The notes: generated by a model from the letters alone, not told the origin. DNA of 64,000 nt from Saprospiraceae bacterium (GCA_020629715.1 JAHDCU010000001.1:434001-498000), one strand, 5' to 3'; positions 20,401 through 27,962 are shown, counted from the first letter of the stretch. Numbers and translations are program-made.

Positions 20401-21002
20401 AGTTAGAGAGCGGTACATACTCCCTTATTGTACAAAACGAAGATGGCTGCCAATCCCAAGAAGAAATTATCCTGGAGGCTCAGACGCTGTTGGAAATAGA
20501 GCCCATGGACTCGGAGCTTTGCGGAACCTCAGAACTTAGCATCGCACCCAATATTACGAGTCACAACGGAGATCTGAAATATGAATGGTCAGATGGATCG
20601 AGTTTAGATGAGCTTTCGATTGACCAAGCTGGCGATTATAGTTTAACAATAAGTGATCATTGCAATTCTGAAGTATTTGATTTCAGTGTCAAAATGTTAG
20701 ATCCAAATGACAACTTGATTTACATGCCTAACATTTTTTCACCAAATCGTGATAATGTTAATGACTGTTATTTAGCGAATGCCAATCCTGCATTGGAAAT
20801 AGTTTCCTATGATATTTCAATTTTTGATAGAAAAGGCAATGTGGTGTTCAAGTCGGATAATATAGACTCCTGTTGGGAAGGTATTTTAGAGGGCCAGGAT
20901 ATTATTTCAGGTGTTTACATCTACTCATTAGATATCGAATATGCATTTTGTACCGAAGTACGTGAGTACAATGAAGTAGGTGATATCACAGTAATGAAAT
21001 AA
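14496..21002 (+). CDS. Giant secreted adhesin-like protein, T9SS type B sorting domain
   Basis: A 2168-residue secreted protein, the largest gene of the window. It has a signal peptide (MKRVIVISMFILGFQYSALF, cleavage before GQ), many PKD-like and Ig-like beta-sandwich modules with paired Cys (for example YEWNFGDPNSG and YQWEFGDPNTI), and an SdrD-B-like module with GYVFHDIDKNDTFESQDIGL (about residue 1490). A run of about 75-80-residue repeats follows (about 1630-1990), each with an early Cys, a YTL/YSL-type strand and a closing GC, similar to SprB repeats of gliding adhesins. The last 90 residues (MPNIFSPNRDNVNDCYL onward) are the gliding-motility-associated C-terminal domain that directs export and surface attachment by type IX secretion. 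It is monocistronic. Confidence 0.9.
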   Translation: MKRVIVISMFILGFQYSALFGQLSCPELIEICSDGEIIINGEFPEGSYSIIFEDDFGNYIGSVSHQQVSLSPLIFTPYFSIHSIYGNYTVHYATQNLECRGNYMNNFCSQLFIFDTQTGCEATDTTICFNNPNLDEEAEYRRIVCQGDTSIVFKKTFDSEIGIEVSNLMLLQELGTIISETTELATIVWNDTGLDCMEAYAIIFSEIHVSTYIYNIPISVLPSSPLELYNENELYTTQEVCSGEQLSLNIKGDDIIEVVWELSDGRSFTGLQNNISFHNPGVYDLRIRDIGACECRPIEQYQIIVKSGQAPSFSCNTLTCPGEEITYFADQECTSYIWDINPSPIITQGGSLDDSYISFIWNHDTPGTISLSTPDCFNDPCTESLVEQVSVIPPTLYIEGEIDVCSNSTHRYTVPYIEGVEYDWDISSNGTIVSGHKTSSLEVDWRYTSLPRTSQISVSIENCELACQGSGILDINIRPILEFSVLDSVCYETSKNFFVSFGSTVQWILKDESGTTLADVTDDRLQHYFDTQGQHSLTVNDVNNTFCSDTETITFEVHLPPDSNLPVEQSDFACENNTIQYSIPLLNQDEYVNWYVQDGSLPIQTYETSKILYHKWETTGPYQIEYEVVNIITDCTSELSSIDILSPQIHGAGQTCTNEVAQYSITSTGTQEGSWLLSPANSGVIIAENNSSVDILWLEPVTSVIEFQSCNYSITESVDVKELAAYSYTHFPDCSILKSELQISTAASNNIAVYDEFKNLISTDLNILLDEGSYILEVTNILGCTKADTIEIILSEIPAISIETTQRTNICETANQIHMFVSKDHAGLSYQWYRNDVALTGLTDISYATRIAGEYYLEYTDPEACTRKTNSITIYDNCDDGGGCVSCDPVSIAPLGTAVIDNDCLSKNFLITDINQSAFYEWNVADPYSNNTFFVGSDIAYQFSDLGIYEVRVTSDRDCVDLSCTHCDDGPFTSSLCPSSRFEVVVTVIPDFSFKTACTDGSIQFLNETRYLFDTSVSYEWNFGDPNSGADNTSFSKDANHTFSGSGFYTVSLSASDGQGCILSFSTEVEVIPNFDLEIISDDEICQGSRIAFDHNAYYQNYEYQWEFGDPNTIENSSDQITSSHTYYKSGSYIVELSVIDSFSCEMRSVTKEITVLENNLDAHIETDKNPMCNNEMITLSTSQSNVDIIWSTGEVSSSIEITTPGRYGLTLTDQEGCTASEEIEIINYQVEAPTIVAIDNETSYTNEINICIGEPFIMMADGVNGFDYQWSNQPDNIQSMTYNPYFSNLAVGSYEIELEVTDIRNGCTASSESFMINILDLPEVPLINDANLLRCAGTLNEVSVENYDPSLSYRWDNGQIGPTLRTSSAGSYFVIASNSNGCTEVSDPVVISNRPYQPSWLTGCIERCLPDTICFNMDFRYDYELVKDGLNTGITFDYTDDFVIIDEAGDYQILITGNNGCTLLTEELSVNPISDSLSLNGYVFHDIDKNDTFESQDIGLENIWVGLFIGNTIVDSTFTDTSGQYVFDSLSFSAFDIKIRLGDLDFIGKLDSTIMYSTCIESKSIDFPLIQPCENTSTREEYWKCPMSSMMLYGSEYSQPSIDSVLFTSLAGCDSTVVFEIFNYDEPEITYSVEPNCDILSEASIEITTIQGLNLTFSIDPQSGFTTSNTIENISSGNQTLFVEDGNGCQYSYPFEVIDHSYSYTIATSQSCELEPSGTMSIENIIGGVSFSLEQDNFNMEVNFENLSTGNHTLYTMSNTGCVDSLEFNIAEYTYNPISLSIDQPCTANDSGSLTIDSPDDDYSFSLDGQTFSDELLIPDLSADNYTLFVSYGNGCITQETFTVENNQIPILDIEMNNTCENTSNASIQWNWDTNQNHEIEYNGAIYSENTTVENLSSGWHYYSILSNGCTYVDSLEIMEIPLPTLSYELNNPCGADNSGIIELIDLPAETLVSINGSPFTPNTTYDQLESGTYSLIVQNEDGCQSQEEIILEAQTLLEIEPMDSELCGTSELSIAPNITSHNGDLKYEWSDGSSLDELSIDQAGDYSLTISDHCNSEVFDFSVKMLDPNDNLIYMPNIFSPNRDNVNDCYLANANPALEIVSYDISIFDRKGNVVFKSDNIDSCWEGILEGQDIISGVYIYSLDIEYAFCTEVREYNEVGDITVMK

Positions 21003-21018
21003 GAATATTCCATATTCA

Positions 21019-21456
21019 TCACTCAAAATTCAAATAAAACTGATCCAGTACTTTTAAAAAGGTTTCGAAATCGCCTGCTTCTATATTTTTATAGCCTCGA
21101 GCTCTCAATCGTTTAACAATGGGTCTAGCATTATCCAACATCAACTGACCATCCTTGGTAAGCTTAAGTTTAAATCGCTTAGCGTCTCCGTCAAATCGTT
21201 CTTTCAAAAGATAACCCATCTTACAAAGTCCGCCTATCACTCTAGAGGTCGTTGCAGGATTGCGATAACTCATCTTAGATATTTCTATTTGCGAAGCTTC
21301 ATCTCCTAGTTCCTCTATACGATTTAAAATCACCCATTGCTCCATGGATAAAGCAATACCCGCTTTCTTAAACTCGCTCAAATACTTTGAAGTAATCTTC
21401 TTTAAAGTTTTATCGATGAGCATTCCATATTTGGTCGATTGATCCAAGCATTTCAT
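21019..21456 (-). CDS. MarR-family transcriptional regulator
   Basis: A 145-residue winged-helix regulator. The core reads ALSMEQWVILNRIEEL (about 37-52), ISKMSYRNPATTSRVIGGL as the recognition helix (about 63-81), and a wing with ERFDGDAKRFKLKLTKDG, the standard MarR layout. It is divergent from the tyrosine-degradation operon, with 115 bases between the starts. A perfect 18-bp palindrome in that gap is the likely binding site. By position it represses hppD and its followers until an aromatic ligand binds; the ligand is not known. Confidence 0.9.
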   Translation of the reverse strand: MKCLDQSTKYGMLIDKTLKKITSKYLSEFKKAGIALSMEQWVILNRIEELGDEASQIEISKMSYRNPATTSRVIGGLCKMGYLLKERFDGDAKRFKLKLTKDGQLMLDNARPIVKRLRARGYKNIEAGDFETFLKVLDQFYLNFE

Positions 21457-21513
21457 TTTTAACCAATGCTAAAGTACGGATTCAAGTCAATTCATAGAAT
21501 ACAAACTTTATTT

Positions 21514-21531
21514 TTGTTGCACATGCAACAA
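21514..21531. promoter_or_regulatory. Palindromic operator candidate for the MarR regulator
   Basis: TTGTTGCA-CA-TGCAACAA is a perfect 8+8 inverted repeat with a two-base centre. It covers the likely -33 TTG (21517-21519) of the hppD promoter, whose -7 element is TATTTTG at 21539-21545 (19-base spacer). Binding here would block transcription of the operon. Confidence 0.65.
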
Positions 21532-21571
21532 TTTTATGTATTTTGCGATAAATAGTTAAACTAGAAATACC

Positions 21572-22705
21572 ATGATCGATATACAAGAAAAAACCACCGA
21601 AGTAGTAGAAAGTACAGATTTGATGCCTATTAACGGGACTGACTACATAGAGATGTATGTGGGAAACGCCAAGCAAGCAGCACATTTTTATAAGTCCGCT
21701 TTCGGATTTCAATCATTAGCATATGCAGGTCTCGAAACTGGCCTTAGAGATCGAGAAAGCTATGTAGTGGTTCAAGATAAAATCAGAATTGTACTGACAT
21801 CACCACTTCAAAGTAATACTAGAATTGGTGAACAACTTGATAAGCATGGCGACGGTGTCAAAGTAATCGCTTTATGGGTAGAGGACGCGGCCGAATCTTA
21901 TCACTCTGCCATGTCAAGAGGCGCAAAATCCTACATGGAGCCGCAAACCGAGGAGGACGAGCATGGGAAAGTAGTACGATCAGGAATCTATACTTATGGA
22001 GAAACGGTTCACATTTTCGTAGAACGAAAAGACTACAATGGCATCTTCTTACCAGGATATAAAAAATGGGAAACACCTAACTACAATCCCGAATCCGTAG
22101 GTCTTAAATATGTTGATCACATGGTTGGTAATGTAGAACTAGGTATGATGAACGAGTGGGTGAAATTTTATGAAGATGTAATGGGTTTTAAGCAGATTCT
22201 ATCGTTTGATGACAAGGATATCTCTACAGACTATACGGCTTTGATGAGCAAGGTGATGAGTAATGGTAATGGAAGAATCAAATTTCCAATCAACGAACCA
22301 GCTGATGGCAAGAAAAAATCACAAATAGAAGAATATCTAGACTTTTACGAAGGAGCTGGAGTACAACATATCGCCGTAGCTACGGATAACATCATTGAAA
22401 CAGTAACAGCACTTCGAAACCGCGGAGTCGAATTCCTAAGAGTACCACAAACCTATTATGATACCCTACTCGACCGAGTTGGAGAGATCGACGAAGATCT
22501 TGCACCACTTAGCGAGTTAGGTATATTAGTCGATCGTGATGATGAAGGATATCTACTCCAAATCTTTACTAAAACCGTGATGCCAAGGCCTACCATGTTC
22601 TTCGAAATTATTCAGCGTAAAGGGGCTCAGTCATTTGGCAAGGGTAATTTCAAAGCCTTATTCGAAGCCATTGAACGAGAGCAAGAATTGAGAGGAACCT
22701 TATAA
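21572..22705 (+). CDS. hppD: 4-Hydroxyphenylpyruvate dioxygenase
   Basis: A 377-residue non-haem iron dioxygenase that converts 4-hydroxyphenylpyruvate to homogentisate in tyrosine breakdown. Two VOC-type domains are visible. The iron ligands are the His of DHMVGNVE (about residue 182), the His of QHIAVATDNI (about 265) and the Glu of FFEIIQRKG (about 344). GYLLQIFTK precedes the last ligand, as in characterised enzymes. It is the first gene of the operon; the DUF4286 gene follows after 21 bases and hmgA after that. Likely repressed by the divergent MarR protein. Confidence 0.97.
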   Translation: MIDIQEKTTEVVESTDLMPINGTDYIEMYVGNAKQAAHFYKSAFGFQSLAYAGLETGLRDRESYVVVQDKIRIVLTSPLQSNTRIGEQLDKHGDGVKVIALWVEDAAESYHSAMSRGAKSYMEPQTEEDEHGKVVRSGIYTYGETVHIFVERKDYNGIFLPGYKKWETPNYNPESVGLKYVDHMVGNVELGMMNEWVKFYEDVMGFKQILSFDDKDISTDYTALMSKVMSNGNGRIKFPINEPADGKKKSQIEEYLDFYEGAGVQHIAVATDNIIETVTALRNRGVEFLRVPQTYYDTLLDRVGEIDEDLAPLSELGILVDRDDEGYLLQIFTKTVMPRPTMFFEIIQRKGAQSFGKGNFKALFEAIEREQELRGTL

Positions 22706-22726
22706 GTTTAAGTTTAAAGCTACTGA

Positions 22727-23032
22727 ATGATCGAGTATAGAGTGAGTTGTACCCTACATAAGGAACATGCACAACAATGGGAACAATACTTCTTAGAGCA
22801 ACACATTGATGATGTCATGAATACAGCTTGTTTTGAGCGCTATGAGTTTAAGAAAGAACTTACAGATGAGAAAGATTCGGTCACCTATATCACGAGCTAT
22901 TATTGCAAAAATATAGAAACACTCAATCGCTATAATGAACGTTTTGCCCCCGCATTGAAAGAAGATGTAATGTCAAAATTTGATGGTTTATTTAGTGCCA
23001 AAAGATCTATATCGTATATTCTTGAAAAGTGA
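22727..23032 (+). CDS. DUF4286-family protein
   Basis: A 101-residue soluble protein. IEYRVSCTLHKEHAQQWEQY and a short following helix match DUF4286, a small alpha/beta, ferredoxin-like domain found mainly in Bacteroidota, often in unrelated gene neighbourhoods. No catalytic motif is visible. Its tight position between hppD and hmgA (21 and 28 bases) places it in the tyrosine operon. It does not resemble a maleylacetoacetate isomerase, so it does not fill the missing step of the pathway. Function unknown. Confidence 0.7.
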   Translation: MIEYRVSCTLHKEHAQQWEQYFLEQHIDDVMNTACFERYEFKKELTDEKDSVTYITSYYCKNIETLNRYNERFAPALKEDVMSKFDGLFSAKRSISYILEK

Positions 23033-23060
23033 AGCGATTTAAAAAGAAATAATAAGTCTT

Positions 23061-24221
23061 ATGCCCATTTACCATAAACTTGGAAAAATACCTCAAAAGC
23101 GTCATACGCAATTTGAAAAAGCCGATGGAAGTCTTTACAATGAGCAGTTGTTTGGAACCATTGGCTTTGATGGTATGTCCTCTCTATTGTACCACATCCA
23201 CAGACCTACAATGGTTTCTAAGATAGGTGAAGCGAAGGATGTAAGTCCAAAAATTGCAGTCGAAAAGAACATCACCGCACGTAAGCTGATTGGTTTTGAT
23301 GTTCCTCCTCAAGATGATTATCTCGATTCTCGAATATCTCTTATGGTGAATAATGATGTCCATATTGGAGTAGCCGCTCCGCGAAAATCATTGACAAGCT
23401 ACTTTTTCAAAAATGCAGATGCTGATGAAATGCTTTTTATCCATAAAGGCACGGGAAAACTCAAAACTTTTCTTGGAGAGATAAAGTTTGAGTATGGTGA
23501 CTATTTGATCATTCCTCGTGGAATGATTTATCAAATCGAATTTGATACTGAAGATAATCGCATCCTATATGCGGAGTCCTTTCACCCAATTTATACTCCA
23601 AAGCGATATCGTAACTGGTTTGGGCAATTACTAGAGCATTCACCTTTCTGCGAACGAGACTACAAACTCCCAGAAAATTTGGAGACACATGACGAGGAAG
23701 GTGAATTCGTCATGAAAATCAAGAAACAAGGAATGCTACATGAGTTGGTGTATGCCACTCACCCATTTGATGTTGTAGGCTGGGATGGCTACAATTATCC
23801 ATATGGTTTCTCTATTCATAACTTCGAGCCTATAACAGGACGAGTACATCAACCACCACCTGTACATCAGACTTTCGAAACCAAAGCATTTGTAATTTGC
23901 TCATTCTGTCCACGGTTGTACGACTATCATCCCAAAGCAATACCAGCGCCATACAATCATAGTAATATAGATAGTGATGAAATGCTGTATTATGTGGACG
24001 GAGATTTCATGAGCAGAACTAATATAGGGCCTGGGCATATTTCCTTACATCCGTCGGGTATTCCTCACGGACCTCATCCTGGCACTTATGAAGCAAGCAT
24101 AGGTCAAAAATCTACTGAAGAATTAGCCGTCATGATCGACACCTTCCAACCGCTCATGTTGACCGAGGCAGCTACGGGTATTGATGATGGAAAATATTAT
24201 CAATCATGGATCGAGCATTAA
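23061..24221 (+). CDS. hmgA: Homogentisate 1,2-dioxygenase
   Basis: A 386-residue ring-cleaving dioxygenase giving maleylacetoacetate from homogentisate. Conserved segments include the N-terminal MPIYHKLGKIPQKRHTQF, GDYLIIPRGMIYQIEF (about 150-165) and the iron site with NIDSDEMLYYVDGDF (about 310-324) and HPSGIPHGPHPGTYEASIG (about 332-350). It is about 50 residues shorter than the mammalian and Pseudomonas enzymes (about 430-445), which is usual for Bacteroidota homologues. It is the third gene of the tyrosine operon; 114 bases separate it from the kinase-fold gene, the longest gap within the group. Confidence 0.96.
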   Translation: MPIYHKLGKIPQKRHTQFEKADGSLYNEQLFGTIGFDGMSSLLYHIHRPTMVSKIGEAKDVSPKIAVEKNITARKLIGFDVPPQDDYLDSRISLMVNNDVHIGVAAPRKSLTSYFFKNADADEMLFIHKGTGKLKTFLGEIKFEYGDYLIIPRGMIYQIEFDTEDNRILYAESFHPIYTPKRYRNWFGQLLEHSPFCERDYKLPENLETHDEEGEFVMKIKKQGMLHELVYATHPFDVVGWDGYNYPYGFSIHNFEPITGRVHQPPPVHQTFETKAFVICSFCPRLYDYHPKAIPAPYNHSNIDSDEMLYYVDGDFMSRTNIGPGHISLHPSGIPHGPHPGTYEASIGQKSTEELAVMIDTFQPLMLTEAATGIDDGKYYQSWIEH

Positions 24222-24335
24222 AGATGATTTATAATTAATCCGCTCTATTTAATGTTTAGAAAGAAATTTAAAGCTAAATATCATGAAAATAGTATTCACG
24301 ATTTCCTCAGATAAATTGGCTAGTTTTGAATATAA

Positions 24336-24977
24336 ATGGATTTTCAAAAGGTAAAATATGAACTACAAAATATCATTTCGGGAGAGAGCGGCGCAAGCTA
24401 TGATGCACTTATCCAGACAGTTGCCAGTCACCTTAGAAGCGGCAAGAGAGCAGGTCCAATGGCTGAAGAAAAACACCAAAACAAAGCAAAAGAAACAACG
24501 AAGCTAGTTGAAATAGCTAGTACACTAGACCTTTTAATCGATCATATACCAGAAGAAAAATTCATTGCCAAAGGAGCAGAACAGAAAGTCTATATTTCAG
24601 ATGAAAAATATGTAATCAAGCTAAATGATGCTATCTACTATGCTTCCTGGGAAGATTACTTTTACAACCTTCTACTTCACAACTACTTTTTTAGCGATAC
24701 TGCTTACCAGCTCTTGGGATTTTACCATAAGCACAACATTCTGTATTCAGTTGTAAAACAACCTTATATAAAGGCAGATCGCATGACCGATTTAGAAAAA
24801 GTCAAGAGCTTCATGCTAGCAAATGGTTTTAAAAATAAACGGCTCAATGATTACTGCAATGATCAGCTAGGATTAATTATAGAAGATCTACATGATGAAA
24901 ATGTTCTCACATCAAGCGAACACTTATATTTTATAGATACCGTTTTTTTCATTAAGCCCGATTTGTTTTGGACGTAG
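24336..24977 (+). CDS. Kinase-fold protein of the polyvalent-protein type
   Basis: A 213-residue protein with a compact kinase-like domain. KGAEQKVYIS (79-88) replaces the glycine loop, K95 in YVIKL is the candidate ATP lysine, LHNYFFSDTAYQLLGF (114-129) follows, D187 in DLHDENV (184-190) is the catalytic-loop Asp, and D201 in YFIDTVF (198-204) the metal ligand. This order matches the small kinase domain known from polyvalent proteins of phages and conjugative elements; here it is preceded by about 70 mostly helical, charged residues. It stands alone in a metabolic operon between hmgA and fahA, 27 bases before fahA. The substrate is unknown; a role in tyrosine catabolism would be inference. 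Confidence 0.65.
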   Translation: MDFQKVKYELQNIISGESGASYDALIQTVASHLRSGKRAGPMAEEKHQNKAKETTKLVEIASTLDLLIDHIPEEKFIAKGAEQKVYISDEKYVIKLNDAIYYASWEDYFYNLLLHNYFFSDTAYQLLGFYHKHNILYSVVKQPYIKADRMTDLEKVKSFMLANGFKNKRLNDYCNDQLGLIIEDLHDENVLTSSEHLYFIDTVFFIKPDLFWT

Positions 24978-25004
24978 TCCATAGGCAGGAGAAACCAATA
25001 AAAC

Positions 25005-26216
25005 ATGATCATTAATATCCCCAGAAACTCTGACTTCTCTATACACAACATCCCATTCGGCATTTTCTCAACTCAGGACCGAAGTAAAAGAGTCGGTATT
25101 GCGATTGGCGATCAAATATTAGATCTTTTGGAATGGTCGAAAGCTGGATATGGAGAGGTTGATTCCAGCTACTTTGATCAAGAGGTATTGAATCCATTGA
25201 TCAAACTGGGAAAAAAGATAACAAATCAACTACGTAGTGATGTCCAAGACTGGCTGAACCAAGATGCGAGTATGTATAATAAATATAGCAGTCTATTTGT
25301 AAATCAAATGGATGCCACTATGCATCTTCCTGTTGAAATAGGTGATTATACCGACTTTTATTCGAGTATAGAACATGCCACCAATGTAGGAAAGATGTTT
25401 CGAGATCCTGAAAATGCCTTACTTCCTAACTGGAGACATCTTCCAGTAGGATATCATGGTCGAGCATCTTCAATAGTAGTAAGCGGCACTCCTATTAAAA
25501 GACCATTTGGTCAAGTATTTGATTCTGACAATAATACTCCCAAATATCAAGCGAGTGAAAAGCTGGACTTTGAGCTAGAGATGGGATTCATCATAGGGAA
25601 AGAAAATACCTTGGGTAATCCCATTTCAGTGGATGAAGCTGAAGAATATATTTTTGGAATGGTTTTGTTTAATGACTGGTCAGCTCGTGACATTCAAAAA
25701 TGGGAATATGTTCCACTTGGCCCTTTTTTGGGAAAGAACTTTGCTTCATCCATGTCACCTTGGGTAGTCACTATGGAAGCTTTGGAGCCTTATAGAGTAG
25801 AAGCTCCGAAACAAGAACCTCAGGTACTTCAATATTTACAAAGCGATCGATCCAGAAATATAGATATCAAACTTGAAGTGGAGCTAGAGACTTCCTCTGG
25901 CTCAAAGACCACTTTGTGCAAATCCAATTTCAAATACATGTATTGGGATCAAGCCCAGCAATTGGCACATCATACGGTCAACGGATGCAATGTAAGAGTT
26001 GGTGACTTGCTAGCCTCTGGAACCATATCTGGTCATACTCCAGAATCCTACGGCTCCATGCTTGAGATTTCATGGGGCGGGAAAAAGCCTATTACCTTAT
26101 TAGATGGATCAACTCGTTCTTTTATAGAGAATGGTGATACTATTACTATGAAAGCTTATTCCGAGAATAATGGTGTACGTGTTGGTTTTGGTGAAGTTTT
26201 AGGGAATATAATCTGA
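25005..26216 (+). CDS. fahA: Fumarylacetoacetase
   Basis: A 403-residue hydrolase that splits fumarylacetoacetate into fumarate and acetoacetate, the last step of tyrosine breakdown. Family motifs are YTDFYSSIEHATNVGKMFR (about 107-125), LPVGYHGRASSIVVSG (about 145-160), DFELEMGFIIGKEN (about 186-199), FNDWSARDIQKWEYVPLGPF (about 222-241) and SGTISGHTPESYGSMLE (about 336-352), which include the catalytic His and the Asp/Glu metal ligands. Length is normal (about 400-420). No maleylacetoacetate isomerase gene is present nearby. Confidence 0.96.
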   Translation: MIINIPRNSDFSIHNIPFGIFSTQDRSKRVGIAIGDQILDLLEWSKAGYGEVDSSYFDQEVLNPLIKLGKKITNQLRSDVQDWLNQDASMYNKYSSLFVNQMDATMHLPVEIGDYTDFYSSIEHATNVGKMFRDPENALLPNWRHLPVGYHGRASSIVVSGTPIKRPFGQVFDSDNNTPKYQASEKLDFELEMGFIIGKENTLGNPISVDEAEEYIFGMVLFNDWSARDIQKWEYVPLGPFLGKNFASSMSPWVVTMEALEPYRVEAPKQEPQVLQYLQSDRSRNIDIKLEVELETSSGSKTTLCKSNFKYMYWDQAQQLAHHTVNGCNVRVGDLLASGTISGHTPESYGSMLEISWGGKKPITLLDGSTRSFIENGDTITMKAYSENNGVRVGFGEVLGNII

Positions 26217-26258
26217 TCTAAGGAATTTTTCAGATATTACAGCAATAACCAACTTGTT

Positions 26259-27122
26259 ATGCGATATCTATATTTCCTAATAACTTTGACTATATTTTTT
26301 TCATGTGCTGGCACCAACGTTCAAAAAAACTATAAAAAGTCATCTTCTATAGAAAACCTACCAGGCGTCATTTCTATAAATGACTCTTTGACCATTGATC
26401 GTAATGAGATCAGTAATATTGCTTGGAAGGAGTATATGCACCATAATCTCGTCACCTACGGTGAATTTAGTGATCAATACCAGTCTACATTACTCAAAAA
26501 AGACATTTATGTACCCATAAAAGGAATTGATGGTGAAGACTCCATTGCATTGAGATTATATATTGATCGATATGATATGCATCCAGTGGTAGGAGTATCT
26601 TTGGATCAAGCCAAAGATTATGCTAGATGGAGATCAGAAAGAGTGTTTGAAATGATGCTGGTCTCTTCCAGAATGAAAAAGTTAGAACATGCGAATGAAA
26701 CCAAGAAAATGTATTCACTTGATGATTATCTCAAAAGTCCTATTGCAACCCAGTACAGAGATCTAGTAACCCACTATCCAGAATACTATATTCCTACGAC
26801 TGAAGAATATAATGCAGCTCTAGAGTATATTTTAAGCAAAGACATTATCCTTATAGATTCAGAAACTTCACAAGTATTATATGAGGAGACACGACTTCCC
26901 ATGGTCAAATTGAATTACGAGGATAAGAAAAAGATTAATCACCTGTTAGGGAACGTATCAGAGCTAACTTCTCAAGATGGAATAAGCTTCGGCGGCAGCT
27001 ACAAAAACTCTCAACAAGAAATACTACGAGAAACTGTACGAAAAGAATCTACTCCTAGTAATCATGTTGGGTTTCGAAATTTTTTCCGTTGGGTAAAGAT
27101 TAACTACAACGAACCAGAATAA
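26259..27122 (+). CDS. FGE-sulfatase-domain lipoprotein
   Basis: A 287-residue lipoprotein. The signal MRYLYFLITLTIFFSCAG places the lipobox Cys at residue 16. The rest resembles a formylglycine-generating-enzyme-like (SUMF1) fold: DRNEISNIAWKEYMHH near the start, PVVGVSLDQAKDYARWRSER (about 107-126) and a C-terminal NHVGFRNFFRW (about 267-277), the usual GFR closing motif. The copper-binding Cys pair of true formylglycine generators is not visible, so it is more like the GldJ/GldK-type structural or binding lipoproteins. It starts 42 bases after fahA and its stop overlaps the start of the sulfurtransferase (TAATG). Confidence 0.75.
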   Translation: MRYLYFLITLTIFFSCAGTNVQKNYKKSSSIENLPGVISINDSLTIDRNEISNIAWKEYMHHNLVTYGEFSDQYQSTLLKKDIYVPIKGIDGEDSIALRLYIDRYDMHPVVGVSLDQAKDYARWRSERVFEMMLVSSRMKKLEHANETKKMYSLDDYLKSPIATQYRDLVTHYPEYYIPTTEEYNAALEYILSKDIILIDSETSQVLYEETRLPMVKLNYEDKKKINHLLGNVSELTSQDGISFGGSYKNSQQEILRETVRKESTPSNHVGFRNFFRWVKINYNEPE

Positions 27123-27934
27123 TGAACATTTTAATAAGTCCAAAAGAACTTAAGTCAAAACTCTCAGAAGAAAATCTGGTTTTGCTTGACGCAAGTCAAG
27201 GTCAATCAATCAATAAATTAGCTTCAAAAACGATTGTAAGAGCACGAAAAATCAATATCAAAAACCAATTTTCAAATACTAAAAGTTCGTTCCCCAACAC
27301 CTTATGTTCTCCAGAACAATTTGAGCTAGTATGCCAAAAACTTGGCATTAATCATGACTCCAATATTGTCGTATTTGATAACCGCGGTACTCATTGGAGT
27401 CCAAGGATTTGGTGGATGTTCAGGACCATGGAACATGACGACATCCAAGTACTTAATGGCGGATTACCTGCATGGATTGATACAGGTTTCAGCATTGAAC
27501 CACCAAAAGAAATACCATATCCCTTAGGAAGTTTCAAAGCTTTCCAAAAAGACGAAAATGTTGTTCAGTTTCAAGAAGTCCTTGACAATACGACCGACCC
27601 TAAATTTCAGATAGTAGACGCAAGATCTACAGGAAGGTTCGAGCGAATTAGTCCTGAACCCAGAGCTCATATTAAGAGCGGTCATATTCCAAATTCCATC
27701 AATATACATTACGAATCCGTATTAGAAAACGGAAAGTTTAAGGATAAAGGTACTCTTCGATCCATATTTGAAAAGGCTGGAGTCAATGAGCAACTCGATC
27801 AGGTATACTCTTGTGGTTCTGGTGTGACGGCATGTATCGTGATGATGGCTGCACAAATAGTTGGATATAGCAGTCTTAAGATATTTGACGGCTCTTGGAC
27901 AGAATGGGCTGAGCGACAAGGACTATTCATATAA
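27122..27934 (+). CDS. 3-Mercaptopyruvate/thiosulfate sulfurtransferase
   Basis: A 270-residue protein of two rhodanese domains. The N-terminal, inactive copy contains NIVVFDNRGTHWSPRIWWMF (about 80-99) and VLNGGLPAWI. The C-terminal copy has VDARSTGRFERISPEPR and GHIPNSINI, and the active-site loop SCGSGVTAC (about 229-237), with the CGSGVTA form typical of mercaptopyruvate-type SseA enzymes. It overlaps the preceding lipoprotein gene by one base, so the two are co-translated. The physiological sulfur donor is not determined. Confidence 0.88.
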   Translation: MNILISPKELKSKLSEENLVLLDASQGQSINKLASKTIVRARKINIKNQFSNTKSSFPNTLCSPEQFELVCQKLGINHDSNIVVFDNRGTHWSPRIWWMFRTMEHDDIQVLNGGLPAWIDTGFSIEPPKEIPYPLGSFKAFQKDENVVQFQEVLDNTTDPKFQIVDARSTGRFERISPEPRAHIKSGHIPNSINIHYESVLENGKFKDKGTLRSIFEKAGVNEQLDQVYSCGSGVTACIVMMAAQIVGYSSLKIFDGSWTEWAERQGLFI

Positions 27935-27962
27935 ATTCTCTTTTACCTTGGAATAAGCCTGA

